Shown here: in pieces, positions 1-8,597 of the stretch
Layout: every line of letters starts with the position of its first letter
How positions within the stretch are numbered: the first letter of the stretch is position 1
DNA from: Nitrospira sp.
GTDB lineage: Bacteria > Nitrospirota > Nitrospiria > Nitrospirales > Nitrospiraceae
Reading direction: 5' to 3'
DNA length: 24,148 bases
NCBI GenBank assembly: GCA_016873525.1
Contig: VGXD01000004.1
Location: forward strand, 1 to 24,148
The notes under the pieces: model-generated
Told to the model about the DNA's origin: nothing
What the model saw: the letters and a program-made list of their open reading frames with translations, nothing else
Databases searched by the model: none
Made by a program: the position numbers and the translations under genes

Positions 1-1
1 G

Positions 2-376
2 GTCTACTTGGGCTCAGCCGATGAATCGCTGCTCCCCTGGCGTCCCTCCAAGAAGTGGTTGACGTCGCCGGAGGAGGGACGGGCAATTCCGGTGGGACGT
101 CTGACGGTCCGCTGCCTGGCGACGCCGGGCCACACGCCGGGCGGTATGTGCTATCGAGTGGAACAGGGACCTCGTGACCTCTGCTTCGTCGGGGATACGC
201 TGTTTGCCGGCTCCATCGGGCGGTCCAATCCATTCTCGCTCTATCCCCTCCATCTGGAATCCGTGCGCCGGCGTTTGTTGGCGTTGCCGTCTCACGCCGT
301 TTTGCTTCCCGGCCACGGACCCGCCACGACTGTGGCCGAGGAAGTCGCACACAATCCCTTCGGGGGAGGTTCCTGA
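2..376 (+). CDS. Metallo-beta-lactamase-fold hydrolase, C-terminal part (5' cut by window)
   Basis: The reading frame is open from base 2, so the gene starts before the window; about 124 residues remain. Visible are the third and later metal-site motifs of the metallo-beta-lactamase fold: GHTPGG (third metal-binding His), FVGDTLFAGSIGRSN (bridging Asp) and LLPGHGP (last His). This spacing and the GRSN segment fit the glyoxalase II / YcbL-like subgroup, which hydrolyses thioesters or related substrates in the cytoplasm with two zinc or iron ions. The THxHxDH motif would lie outside the window, so completeness cannot be judged. The stop codon is one base before the start of the next gene, so the two are surely cotranscribed. 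The fold assignment is firm; the exact substrate is not. Confidence 0.88.
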   Translation, partial: VYLGSADESLLPWRPSKKWLTSPEEGRAIPVGRLTVRCLATPGHTPGGMCYRVEQGPRDLCFVGDTLFAGSIGRSNPFSLYPLHLESVRRRLLALPSHAVLLPGHGPATTVAEEVAHNPFGGGS

Positions 377-377
377 G

Positions 378-1346
378 ATGGAACAGGATTGGCAGGATCC
401 TCGGCGCGATCATCCCGTCGAAGTGATCGACTTGGTCCGACCGGACGAACCATCGCCGTTTCTTGTTGAGCAGGAACTGGACCCACGGCGGCCAGCCGAC
501 GTTGTGATCCCGCTCGCGCTCTTTGTGGCGACGGTCTTTACCACCCTCTGGGCCGGGGCCTATGCGACTAGAAGCCAGCCGATGCAGGGCGCCTTGGAAT
601 TCCTGCTGGCCGATCCCACGGAGCTGCTCAAGGGGCTGCCCTTTGCCGGGACCTTGCTGGCGATCCTGGTGACGCACGAGTTGGGGCATTATCTCCTCTC
701 GCTTGTGCACCGAGTCCCGGCGACCTTTCCCTTGTTCATTCCCGGTCCGCCGCATTTCATCGGCACCTTCGGCGCGGTCATCCGCATGCGCGGGCCGATC
801 CTGAGCCGGAAGGCCTTGTTCGACATCGGCGTGGCCGGTCCCATCGCGGGCTTCGTGGTGGCGGTCGTGGCTCTGGTGATCGGCTTGCGTCTGTCTGAGG
901 TGGTGTCCGTGGACAACGTCTACGGGCTGCAGCTCGGCGAGCCGCTCTTGCTCCAGTTCATCTCCTGGTTGGTCCTCGGCCCCTTGCCGGCGGGCTACGA
1001 CGTGGTGCTTCACCCGGTCGGCTTTGCGGCGTGGTTCGGGTTCTTTGTGACCTCGCTCAATCTCATCCCCCTCGGCCAGCTCGACGGAGGCCATGTGGCC
1101 TATGCCTTGTGGGGGAGGCGGCAACGGACGATCGCGCTGGCGATCCTGCCGATTCTGCTGGTGCTGGGATTCGTGGGCTGGCCCGGATGGTTCCTCTGGG
1201 CCGGGCTGGCCAGCTTGATGGGGTTGGCCCATCCGCCGGTCCTGGACCCAGACGTGCCCTTGGGACGGACGCGCGTCTGGGTGGGCTGGGCCGCGCTGGC
1301 GATCTTTGCCCTGACTTTCGCGCCGATTCCGTTTTCGATCCATTAA
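378..1346 (+). CDS. Site-2 protease family (M50-like) membrane metalloprotease
   Basis: The 322-residue product is strongly hydrophobic after a polar N-terminal stretch of about 45 residues. It carries both hallmarks of site-2 proteases: HELGH (HExxH zinc motif with catalytic Glu) in one membrane helix and NLIPLGQLDGGH (the NxxPxxxLDGG type, third zinc ligand) in a later helix. Several further hydrophobic segments give roughly six to eight helices. Such enzymes cut substrates within the membrane; the subfamily looks closer to plant EGY / cyanobacterial homologues than to RseP, since no PDZ domain is visible. ATG 378 was chosen over the longer open frame because GGGGAGG lies about nine bases upstream and it starts just after the previous stop. 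The substrate is unknown. The neighbours (hydrolase, DUF1566-like protein) give no clue. Confidence 0.88.
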   Translation: MEQDWQDPRRDHPVEVIDLVRPDEPSPFLVEQELDPRRPADVVIPLALFVATVFTTLWAGAYATRSQPMQGALEFLLADPTELLKGLPFAGTLLAILVTHELGHYLLSLVHRVPATFPLFIPGPPHFIGTFGAVIRMRGPILSRKALFDIGVAGPIAGFVVAVVALVIGLRLSEVVSVDNVYGLQLGEPLLLQFISWLVLGPLPAGYDVVLHPVGFAAWFGFFVTSLNLIPLGQLDGGHVAYALWGRRQRTIALAILPILLVLGFVGWPGWFLWAGLASLMGLAHPPVLDPDVPLGRTRVWVGWAALAIFALTFAPIPFSIH

Positions 1347-1370
1347 CTTGCGAACGAGGTGTTTGCAGCC

Positions 1371-1847
1371 ATGAGTCATAGAAGACGGGTGCAGCCGTGG
1401 ATGGGGATCATGGTCGGCGTCGCGCTGCTGTCAGCTCACGAAGCCGACTCAGCCGCCGAGCGGTTCGCCCTGGTGCTGGACGGAGCCGGGGTGAAGGACA
1501 ATCAGACCGGCTTGATCTGGGAGCAAGCGCCGGATTTGGAGCATGATGTCTGGAGCCGGTCGGTGGAGCGCTGCCGGACGAAGGCCGCCGGAGGGAAGAC
1601 GGGCTGGCGCGCGCCGACGATCCAGGAAATGAAGACGCTGATCGATCCCGCGCAGAAAGACCCGGCCCTGCCCAAGGGCCATCCCTTCGCCAACATCAAA
1701 TCCGCCATTTTCTGGACGGCCACGCCGCATCCCACCGACGACATTGTGGCCTGGCAGGTGAGTTTCTTCTCCGGCGAACCGGTCACCGACCAGAAATCCG
1801 GCACCCGCCGCATGTGGTGTGTGTGGGGCGAGCCGACCATCAAGTAG
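1371..1847 (+). CDS. Secreted DUF1566-like (Lcl C-terminal type) domain protein
   Basis: The 158-residue protein has a basic start (SHRRR), a hydrophobic stretch and a likely signal cleavage near residue 28. The rest follows the DUF1566 pattern: VKDNQTGLIWEQ near the start (residues 41-52), GWRAPTIQEMKTLID (78-92), an FWTATP segment (114-119) and a closing RRMWCVWG. The family is found in exported and surface proteins of many bacteria, and its molecular role is poorly known. ATG 1371 has GAGGTG about ten bases upstream; GTG 1359 in the same frame is less likely. It follows the protease gene after 24 bases and may be in the same transcript. The domain call is fairly sure; no function can be given. 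Confidence 0.82.
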   Translation: MSHRRRVQPWMGIMVGVALLSAHEADSAAERFALVLDGAGVKDNQTGLIWEQAPDLEHDVWSRSVERCRTKAAGGKTGWRAPTIQEMKTLIDPAQKDPALPKGHPFANIKSAIFWTATPHPTDDIVAWQVSFFSGEPVTDQKSGTRRMWCVWGEPTIK

Positions 1848-1902
1848 GCGTCCGGCAGGATGGTGGAAAAGACTGTTTGTTCGAGAAGATTGTGGTCACG
1901 GG

Positions 1903-1916
1903 ACCGGCGCGCCGGT
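1903..1916. terminator. GC palindrome between converging genes, possible two-way terminator
   Basis: ACCGGCGCGCCGGT is a perfect 14-base palindrome (5-bp stem with 4-base loop in RNA) in the 88-base gap where two genes converge. It has no U-tract on either side, so intrinsic termination is uncertain. Confidence 0.3.
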
Positions 1917-1935
1917 GGCCAGAATGGGCTGAGGG

Positions 1936-2280
1936 CTACTTCTTGTAACGCATGCGCGTGCCGTGCTGGAGCGAGAGGGCAATTTCCTCGGCGGTCAGTT
2001 CTTGGGGAAAATAGGCGCCGGAGACCTTGGCGGCGTTGATGCTGGCTCCCTCCAGATTACTGTCTCTGAAATCGATGCCGCGCAAGTCCGACTGGCGAAA
2101 ATAGCACCCGCTGAAATCCAGTCCCTTGGCGTTCAACCCGCGCAAGTCCGCATCCCGCAGATCGCAGTTGGCCAGATTGCATTTCTCGCCGGCTTCTTTC
2201 CTGACGTTGAACTCCTTGACGCTGCCCTCTCGGAGCAAGCGATACAGAGGGTCGTTCGATTGGTTGATCAGGTCAGGCAT
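1936..2280 (-). CDS. Small pentapeptide-repeat protein
   Basis: The 114-residue protein has no signal peptide. Residues 34-85 are pentapeptide repeats of the A(D/N)LxX type: CNLANCDLRDADLRGLN, then a looser set containing DFSGCYFRQSDLRGIDFRDSNLEGASI. About ten repeats would make two to three turns of a right-handed square beta-helix. The first 33 residues (LINQSNDPLYRLLREGSVKEFN) resemble the leader seen before repeats in other bacterial pentapeptide proteins. ATG 2280 is preceded by GAGGGG about seven bases upstream, whereas the longer upstream open frame lacks repeats. It lies 127 bases downstream of glnS on the same strand. Its partner and function are unknown. Confidence 0.82.
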   Translation of the reverse strand: MPDLINQSNDPLYRLLREGSVKEFNVRKEAGEKCNLANCDLRDADLRGLNAKGLDFSGCYFRQSDLRGIDFRDSNLEGASINAAKVSGAYFPQELTAEEIALSLQHGTRMRYKK

Positions 2281-2407
2281 TGGAGACCCCTCGTTGGTGA
2301 TTGTGGCCTGGGCGTTCCCATGCCTTGTGCCTTGGGTGATGGGGCCACCCTGGGATTTCGGAAGTTCTATCGGAAGATGGGCAGGAATTCTTGAGGGGGC
2401 AGGTTCC

Positions 2408-4108
2408 CTAGCCGTCTTGCCGGGCTTTTTCGATCTTGACCCAGGAGTCCCGGAGAGGCACCGTCCGGTTGAAGACGAGACCTCCGGCCGCCCTGTCCGG
2501 ATCGACGCAGAAGTAGCCCTGTCGCTCGAACTGATAGCGACTGCCGGAGGGGGCGTCAGCGAGGCTCGGCTCCACAACACAGCCGGTCAGCCGCTCCAGC
2601 GAATGCGGATTCAAATTGGCGGTGTACTCCCGGCCCTCGGCCACGTCGCCGGGGTCGGCCTTTGAAAACAGGGCTTCGTACAAGCGCACTTCCGCCGGAA
2701 GGGCATGGGCCGCCGAAACCCAGTGGATCGTGCTTTTCACCTTGCGTTGCGCTTGCGGGCCGCCGCTGCGCGTCTCCGGATCGTAGGTGCAGTGGACCTC
2801 GACCACCTCCCCGGTGGCGGGGTCCTTCACGACGCCGACACAGGTGACGATGTAGGCGTACCGAAGCCGGACTTCGCGGCCCGGCGTGAGCCGGAAATAT
2901 TTGGGCGGCGGCACTTCGCGGAAATCCTCTTGCTCGATGTAGAGGATGCGGGAAAACGGCACCAGTCTCGTTCCGGCTCCGGGGTCTTCCGGGTTGTTCA
3001 CGGCTTCCAACTGTTCGACCTGACCCTCCGGATAATTGTCGATGACCACCTTGATCGGCCGCAGCACGGCCATCACCCGAAGCGCGCGTCGGTTCAAGTC
3101 CTCGCGGATGAAGTGCTCCAGCAGCGCCATCTCGACGATCCCGTCCCGCTTGGCCACCCCGATGTGCTCGCAGAAGGCGCGGATCGCCTCCGGCGTGTAG
3201 CCTCGCCGGCGAAGGCCCTTGAGCGTCGGGAGCCGGGGGTCGTCCCATCCGGCGACGTGGCCCTGCTCGACCAGTTCCAACAGCTTTCGCTTGCTCATGA
3301 CGGTGAAGGTGAGATTGAGGCGGGCAAACTCGATTTGACGGGGGTGGCAGGGTGCGCCGGCTTGTTCGACCACCCAGTCGTAGAGGGGGCGGTGGTCTTC
3401 GAACTCCAGCGTGCAGATGGAATGGGTGATGCCCTCGATGGCGTCGGACAGAGGGTGGGCGTAGTCGTAGGTCGGATAGAGGGACCACTGTTCGCCGGTC
3501 CGGTGATGCGCCGCGTGGCGGATGCGATAGAGGACCGGGTCGCGCAGATTGATGTTGGGCGAGGCCATGTCGATCTTGGCGCGCAGCACGTGGGTTCCGT
3601 CGGGAAACTCGCCGGCCTTCATGCGGGCGAACAAGTCCAGGTTGTCTGCGACGGACCGGGTCCGGTGGGGGCTTGCCTTGCCGGGCTCGGTCAAGGTGCC
3701 GCGATAGGCGCGCATCTCGTCCGCGCTCAGGCTGTCCACATAGGCCTTGCCCTGCGTGATGAGATGGACGGCGTATTGATAGAGTCGCGCGAAGTAGTCC
3801 GAGGCGTAAAACATCTTGTCGCCCCAGTCGAACCCCAGCCAGCGCACGTCGTCCTGGATCGCCTCGACATATTCGACTTCTTCCTTGGTGGGGTTCGTGT
3901 CGTCGAACCGCAGGTGGCAGATTCCGCCGAACTCCCGGGCGATGCCGAAATTCAGGCAGATGGACTTGGCGTGGCCGATGTGCAGGTACCCGTTCGGCTC
4001 CGGGGGAAAGCGGGTCACGACGCCTCCGCCGTGCTTGCCGGCCTGGAGATCCTGCGCGACGATCTCGCGGACGAAATTGCCTGCCGAGGAAGGCTCGGGA
4101 CTCGTCAT
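2408..4108 (-). CDS. glnS: Glutaminyl-tRNA synthetase
   Basis: This class I aminoacyl-tRNA synthetase joins glutamine to tRNA-Gln in the cytoplasm. The 566-residue product is close to the E. coli enzyme in length (554). Its start, TRFPPEPNGYLHIGHAKS, holds the HIGH signature (residues 43-46), and VMSKRK (270-275) is the second ATP-binding signature. The FDDTNP segment (68-73) and WDDPRLPTLKGLRRRGY after MSKRK are typical of GlnRS and separate it from GluRS. The C-terminal beta-barrel anticodon domains are present to the end. ATG 4108 was chosen: it has AAGGAT upstream, and the conserved body begins soon after; a TTG 39 bases upstream is possible but less likely. Having GlnRS implies direct charging of tRNA-Gln, although GatCAB may also exist elsewhere. 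Confidence 0.96.
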   Translation of the reverse strand: MTSPEPSSAGNFVREIVAQDLQAGKHGGGVVTRFPPEPNGYLHIGHAKSICLNFGIAREFGGICHLRFDDTNPTKEEVEYVEAIQDDVRWLGFDWGDKMFYASDYFARLYQYAVHLITQGKAYVDSLSADEMRAYRGTLTEPGKASPHRTRSVADNLDLFARMKAGEFPDGTHVLRAKIDMASPNINLRDPVLYRIRHAAHHRTGEQWSLYPTYDYAHPLSDAIEGITHSICTLEFEDHRPLYDWVVEQAGAPCHPRQIEFARLNLTFTVMSKRKLLELVEQGHVAGWDDPRLPTLKGLRRRGYTPEAIRAFCEHIGVAKRDGIVEMALLEHFIREDLNRRALRVMAVLRPIKVVIDNYPEGQVEQLEAVNNPEDPGAGTRLVPFSRILYIEQEDFREVPPPKYFRLTPGREVRLRYAYIVTCVGVVKDPATGEVVEVHCTYDPETRSGGPQAQRKVKSTIHWVSAAHALPAEVRLYEALFSKADPGDVAEGREYTANLNPHSLERLTGCVVEPSLADAPSGSRYQFERQGYFCVDPDRAAGGLVFNRTVPLRDSWVKIEKARQDG

Positions 4109-4385
4109 GGGAACCACATCCTTTGTCGATTCGTTCCGATGGTGCAAGGCTCCGGTTGTCGTGTAGTTCTATCACAACTGGGCGGCAGGAGAAATATGCG
4201 GCTGCTCATGTGCGGCTGCCCCGGCCTCGGACCTGCGCCGCGCCCGGCCGTCGTCTTCCAACCTTCGCAAAAAATCTGACAGCAGAAATGCAGGCAATCC
4301 TTGCCAGACCCCCTTCTTAGAGGTAACCTGAGAGACAGATTCGATCGGCTTCGAAAGAGCCCTGTCTAGACCCGCCAGATACACG
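4109..4385. other. Divergent intergenic region between glnS and the HD-GYP gene
   Basis: This 277-base gap holds the promoters of two genes reading apart. I see no convincing -35/-10 pair for glnS. For the + strand gene, TTGCCA at about 4298 with a 17-base spacer to TAACCT is a weak candidate. An 8-base direct repeat, GCGGCTGC, occurs at 4198-4205 and 4212-4219. No RNA gene is recognised. Confidence 0.4.
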
Positions 4386-5513
4386 ATGTACGACCACGAC
4401 GACATCCTGAACAAGTTGAACCACAACCTCTCGTTGGGCGAGAAGCTGCGCTTTCTGCACGAGGCCTTGTCCAAACGGTTTTCCACCGTCGATCACATCA
4501 CCGCCAGCATCTACGATCCGAAGACCGACGTCCTGACAATGTTCGTCCACAGCAGCGGGGGAGACGATCCGTTCAGTCATTGCCAGGTCCGGCTTGCGGA
4601 GTCCGAGGCCTTGCGGGAGATTCTCGAACAGGGTCGCCCGCGCCTGGTGAACGATCCGGACCTCTTGGCCGCCGGCGCCTCCGAGCCTGCCAAACAGACC
4701 CGCGCGCCGGGCTACCGATCCAGCTACACCATGCCCATGTTCCTGAACGGCGTCTTTTTCGGCTTCATTTTTTTTCATTCCCACAAGCAAGACCCCTTCA
4801 CCAACGAAGCCCTGCATTACCTCGATCTCTTCGGCCACCTCATTTCCCTGATCATCGTCAGCGAGGTCGGCGCGATCCAACCGTTGCTGGCAGTGGTCAA
4901 GACGGCGCAGGGCGTGACCCACCACCGCGACACCGAAACCGGCGCGCACCTGGACCGGATGTCCCGCTACGCGAGACTGATCGCCCGGGGATTGGCGGAC
5001 ACATACCATTTGACGGACGACTACATCGGGCACGTGTTTCTGTTCGCGCCGTTGCACGATATCGGCAAGATCGGGGTGTCCGACGGCATCCTGCTCAAGC
5101 CCGGCAAGCTCACCGAGCAGGAATTCGCGGGCATGCAGCAGCATGTCGAGAAAGGCCGCCGGATCATCGACGAGATATTGGAGAATTTCGGGCTCAACAG
5201 CATCCAGCACGTCGAGATCTTGCGCAACATTGCGACCTGCCACCATGAGGCCGTCAACGGGTCCGGTTACCCGCGGGGACTCAAGGGGGCCGAGATTCCC
5301 ATTGAAGCGCGCATCGTCGCGGTAGCCGATGTCTTCGATGCGCTGACCAGCCGCCGTCCCTACAAGGAGTCCTGGAGCAACGACGAGGCGTTTGCCACCT
5401 TGCGCCGCCTTGCGGGCGTGTCGTTGGACCGAGAATGCGTGGAGGCCTTGGAGCGCCTCCGCTCCGAGGTCGAGGCGGTCCAGGCCTGTTTCCAAGAAGA
5501 CCAGTTCGGGTGA
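4386..5513 (+). CDS. GAF-like sensor with HD-GYP cyclic-di-GMP phosphodiesterase domain
   Basis: The 375-residue protein has no membrane segment. Residues 1-160 look like a GAF domain, ending in the hydrophobic run YLDLFGHLISLIIVSEVG. Residues 165-345 form a full HD-GYP domain: HHRDTETGAHLDRMSRY (179-195), the HDIGKIG metal motif (224-230), HVEKGRRII (253-261), and HHEAVNGSGYPRGLKG with the GYP signature (286-301), followed by IPIEARIVAVADVFDALTSRRPYK. All metal ligands expected for activity are present, so it should break down cyclic-di-GMP; the GAF part presumably senses a small ligand. ATG 4386 has no strong ribosome site. The gene ends 37 bases before the exported pentapeptide-repeat gene, so the two are probably cotranscribed, which may link cyclic-di-GMP signalling to the cell surface (inference). 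Confidence 0.92.
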   Translation: MYDHDDILNKLNHNLSLGEKLRFLHEALSKRFSTVDHITASIYDPKTDVLTMFVHSSGGDDPFSHCQVRLAESEALREILEQGRPRLVNDPDLLAAGASEPAKQTRAPGYRSSYTMPMFLNGVFFGFIFFHSHKQDPFTNEALHYLDLFGHLISLIIVSEVGAIQPLLAVVKTAQGVTHHRDTETGAHLDRMSRYARLIARGLADTYHLTDDYIGHVFLFAPLHDIGKIGVSDGILLKPGKLTEQEFAGMQQHVEKGRRIIDEILENFGLNSIQHVEILRNIATCHHEAVNGSGYPRGLKGAEIPIEARIVAVADVFDALTSRRPYKESWSNDEAFATLRRLAGVSLDRECVEALERLRSEVEAVQACFQEDQFG

Positions 5514-5550
5514 TCAACGTCGGAAGCGGCAACAAGCGAAGGGAGAACGC

Positions 5551-6918
5551 GTGGGACTGAACGAGAGTCGAATCACGGGGCTGGCGGTGTGTCTGATGGC
5601 GGTTCTGTTGCTGCCTCTCCACGGCGAAGCGGCCGGTGAAACATCCGTCCGATCTCCGGCCGATACCGAATCGGCTTGCGCCGGGGGGTTCCGTGGGCTG
5701 CAGCCGGCTCCGAAGGCGCTGCAGCAGGTGCTCGAAGCCCATGGCAGGTGGCTCGAAGACGTTCAGGACCAGAAAGGGAAAAGAGCCAACCTCTGCGGAG
5801 CCAATCTGAAGGGCGCCCGCCTGCGCGAGGCGAACTTGGACCGCGCCGACCTGTCAGGGGGGGACTTGCGCGGGGCCGACCTGCAAGAGGCCAATCTGAG
5901 CGAGGCGGACCTCTACGGGGCGAATCTCCAGAAGGCGAATTTGTCCGGCGCCGACCTGACGGATGCCGACCTTCGAAAGGCCAATCTGACCAAAGCCAAT
6001 CTGCAGGAAGCCACGCTCGCCGAGGCGGCCCTGTTCGGGGCCACCTTGGCGCGGGCCAACCTGCGCGGCGCCTACATGGAAGGCATTCACTTCTACGGAG
6101 CGGACTTGCAGGAGGCCGACCTGCGCGAGGCCAGTCTGGGCGACGCCCACTTCTACGCGGCCAATCTGCGCAAGGCCAATCTGACCGGCGCCGAGATGAT
6201 CGATGCCGATCTCCGCAAGGCGCGCCTCGACAACGCCAACCTCTCCAAGGCCAACCTCAAGGGCGCGGTCCTGACCGGGGCCAATCTGGAGGGCGCCAAT
6301 CTTCAGGAGGCCGATCTGTTCACGGCCGTCCTGCGGGACACGATTCTCGTCAAGGCCACCCTGCAGGGGGCCATCCTGTCCGAGGCCGACCTGTCGTTTG
6401 CAAACTTGCGCGAGGCGACGCTGCAAGGGGCGGGCATGACGGGAGTGAATTTGGAGGGAGCCGCCCTGGGCAAGGCCAACTTGCGCGGCGCGAGGCTCGG
6501 CATGGCCATCCTGTTCCGGGCCGACTTGCGCGGCGCCGACCTGCGCGAGGCCACCCTGCCCAAGGCCGTGTTGGCCGGGGCCCAACTGGGCGCGGCCGAC
6601 TTGCGCGGCGCGGTGCTGGAAGAGGCCTATCTCGCCCACGCCGATCTGGAAGGGGCGAACCTGGCCCACGCCGATCTGGAAGGGGCGAACCTGGTCAATG
6701 CGATTCTGCGCGGGGCCAATCTCCAGCACGCCGACCTGCGCCATGCGAATCTGCAGGAGGTGGACCTGACCGGCGCGTCACTCGATGCGTCGATGCTGGA
6801 GGGCGCCGACCTCACGAAAGCTTTGGGCCTGACCCAAGCGCAGCTCAACAGGGCGACGGTCGGCGAGGACACCAAACTGCCGGACGGCCTCGAACGGCCC
6901 AAGCCGCAACCGATGTAG
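5551..6918 (+). CDS. Large exported pentapeptide-repeat protein
   Basis: The start is GTG 5551, with GGGAG six bases upstream; the open frame before it lacks a signal sequence. Residues 8-28 form a hydrophobic segment ending in GEAAGE, read as a Sec signal peptide, so the protein probably acts in the periplasm or outside. From about residue 78 to 425 nearly every fifth residue is L flanked by A(D/N), about 70 pentapeptides, predicting a right-handed square beta-helix of about 17 turns. The C-terminal LTQAQLNRATV..TKLPDGL segment is the usual cap-like ending of such proteins. Almost all repeats keep Leu at the centre and Ala at the i-2 site; Asn or Asp precedes Leu. Its function is not known. 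The periodic sequence produces long false open frames on both strands. Confidence 0.9.
   Translation: MGLNESRITGLAVCLMAVLLLPLHGEAAGETSVRSPADTESACAGGFRGLQPAPKALQQVLEAHGRWLEDVQDQKGKRANLCGANLKGARLREANLDRADLSGGDLRGADLQEANLSEADLYGANLQKANLSGADLTDADLRKANLTKANLQEATLAEAALFGATLARANLRGAYMEGIHFYGADLQEADLREASLGDAHFYAANLRKANLTGAEMIDADLRKARLDNANLSKANLKGAVLTGANLEGANLQEADLFTAVLRDTILVKATLQGAILSEADLSFANLREATLQGAGMTGVNLEGAALGKANLRGARLGMAILFRADLRGADLREATLPKAVLAGAQLGAADLRGAVLEEAYLAHADLEGANLAHADLEGANLVNAILRGANLQHADLRHANLQEVDLTGASLDASMLEGADLTKALGLTQAQLNRATVGEDTKLPDGLERPKPQPM
6631..6690 (+). repeat. 30-base tandem duplication inside the pentapeptide-repeat gene
   Basis: Bases 6631-6660 and 6661-6690 are identical except for the third base (CTC against CTG). 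Each encodes the ten residues LAHADLEGAN, two pentapeptides. Other repeats in the gene are diverged at the DNA level, so this pair looks recent. Confidence 0.9.
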
Positions 6919-7045
6919 CCCGGTTAGAATGCGGATCGGCTGGGACGAACGGCTGGGTGTTCTCTGTCCCGCCGGCGTTGTTGTAGGCTGTGCCGCAAAA
7001 GATGAAGCGGAGCCGATGCGTGAAGACAAGACGAATATCGGATAT

Positions 7046-8593
7046 CTAGCCGGCTTTCCGTCCGGCTGAGAGCGCCGCCGCCGGCGCGTCCCAGCCGCCG
7101 CCCAAGGCTTTGAACAAGCTCACCATGTCGGTCAGTCTGGCGCGCTCGGTCTGCACCAACTGCATCTCGGCGTTCAGAACCGTGCGTTCCGACTCCAGCA
7201 CGTCCAGGTAATTCACCAACCCTTCGCGGTAGCGGACCTGGGCCAGCTCCAAGGCCGACTCCGCCGCCTTGACCTGCTCGCGCTGGCGGTCCCGCTGTGC
7301 CGTTCTGGAGCGGATCGAGACGAGCAGGTCCGCCACCTCACGGAAGGCGTTCAGAATGGTCTGCTGGTAACTCTCGAGCATCTGTTCGTACCGCGCTTCG
7401 GCGGCGTCCAGCCGGGCCATGTTGGTCCCGCCCAGAAAAATCGGGAGCGTGATGGCCGGCCCGATGCTGAAGGTGCGGCTGTTGCCGGAATACCAATTGG
7501 AAAATTCGACGCTCTGCAGCCCGCCCTGCCCGGTGATCGACAGGGCCGGGAAAAAATAGGCGCGGGCCTCGCCGATCCTCGCGTTGGCCGCGATGAGCGT
7601 CCGCTCGGCCTGCAGGATGTCGGGTCGCCGCTCCAGCAGTTGCGAGGGGAGGCCGACGGGAATGTCCGGCTGGGTCACGACGCTCCGGAGCAGCTTGGGC
7701 GCCACGTCGAGGGTGCCCGGCTGTGCGCCGCACAACACTTCGATCCGATGCTGCTCGACGGCCCGCAGGCGGTGCAAGTCCGGGACTTGGGCCGCGCTCT
7801 CCGCGACCAGGACTTCGGCGCGTTTGACGTCCAACTCGGAGGCCAGGCCGACGGAGGCGCGCGTCCGGATGATGCCGAGGGCGTCCCATCGCAGCGTCAG
7901 ATTGTGTTCGGCAATGGCGATCTGTTCGTCCAGCTCGCGCAGGTGAAAATAAGCTTGGCCCAGGTCGGCGATCAGCGCCAGGGCCACGGCCCGATGATCC
8001 TGTTCCAACGCCTCGGCATCCGCCGAGGCGGCTTCCATGCCGCGCCGGATGCGGCCCCAGAGGTCCAGTTCCCACCGCAAGTCGGTCGCGCTGTTCCAGA
8101 GGTCGAAGCCCTTGCCTGGGGTGGCGAAGGTTTGCGGGGACGCGCTTCCGCCCGACGCCAGGCCCAGTCCTGCCAGCGTGTTTTTGGAAATTTCGACGTG
8201 CGAATACTGGCCCTGCAGATTCACCTGCGGGTAAAGGCCCGCGCCGGCCGCCACCAGCGTGGCGCGGCTCTCCATGACGCGCGAGGCGGCGCGCCGCACG
8301 TCGTGGTTGCCCTGCAGGGCCCGGTCGATGAGGCGGTCGAGTTCGTCGTTGTGAAATTCCGTCCACCAGCGGGCTTCCGGCAGTTTCTGGGTGGAGACCG
8401 TGACCCCGTCGGCCGCTGCGCCGCCCGCCATCTGTTCCCAACCCGCCGGCACGGGGATGTCCGGCTTCTGGTAATTGGGCCCCTGCACGCAAGCGGTCAG
8501 GACCAGCCCAGCGACGGCCGGCGTCACGGCGGCTATAAGCCTGACCCGCTCCTTTGCGAGTCGATGAAGAGATCGGTTGAGCCGGCCGGTCAT
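7046..8593 (-). CDS. NodT-family outer-membrane efflux lipoprotein (TolC-like)
   Basis: This 515-residue protein is the outer-membrane exit duct of an export pump. It begins with a basic segment, a hydrophobic stretch and LTAC (lipobox, Cys35), then VQGPNYQKPDIPVPAGW, the typical opening of NodT-type factors. Two repeats of the outer-membrane efflux fold follow; the first holds ARWWTEFHNDELDRLIDRAL, the second the ERRPDILQAERTL(I)AANA signature near the middle and VRYREGLVNYLDVLESERTVL near the end. The length is normal for the family. ATG 8593 lies four bases after the adaptor's stop with AAGGAG upstream, so it is the last gene of the exporter operon. The substrate cannot be read from sequence. 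A GC hairpin at 7048-7067 overlaps its last codons. Confidence 0.93.
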   Translation of the reverse strand: MTGRLNRSLHRLAKERVRLIAAVTPAVAGLVLTACVQGPNYQKPDIPVPAGWEQMAGGAAADGVTVSTQKLPEARWWTEFHNDELDRLIDRALQGNHDVRRAASRVMESRATLVAAGAGLYPQVNLQGQYSHVEISKNTLAGLGLASGGSASPQTFATPGKGFDLWNSATDLRWELDLWGRIRRGMEAASADAEALEQDHRAVALALIADLGQAYFHLRELDEQIAIAEHNLTLRWDALGIIRTRASVGLASELDVKRAEVLVAESAAQVPDLHRLRAVEQHRIEVLCGAQPGTLDVAPKLLRSVVTQPDIPVGLPSQLLERRPDILQAERTLIAANARIGEARAYFFPALSITGQGGLQSVEFSNWYSGNSRTFSIGPAITLPIFLGGTNMARLDAAEARYEQMLESYQQTILNAFREVADLLVSIRSRTAQRDRQREQVKAAESALELAQVRYREGLVNYLDVLESERTVLNAEMQLVQTERARLTDMVSLFKALGGGWDAPAAALSAGRKAG

Positions 8594-8597
8594 AGCC

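Noticed and set aside
2705..4279. 524-residue open frame opposite glnS
   Set aside because: glnS is unmistakable by HIGH and MSKRK; the opposite frame has no recognisable motif.
5854..6744. Long open frame of 296 residues on the strand opposite the pentapeptide gene
   Set aside because: It arises from the repeating codons of the sense gene; its product is a periodic, biased shadow with no ribosome site.
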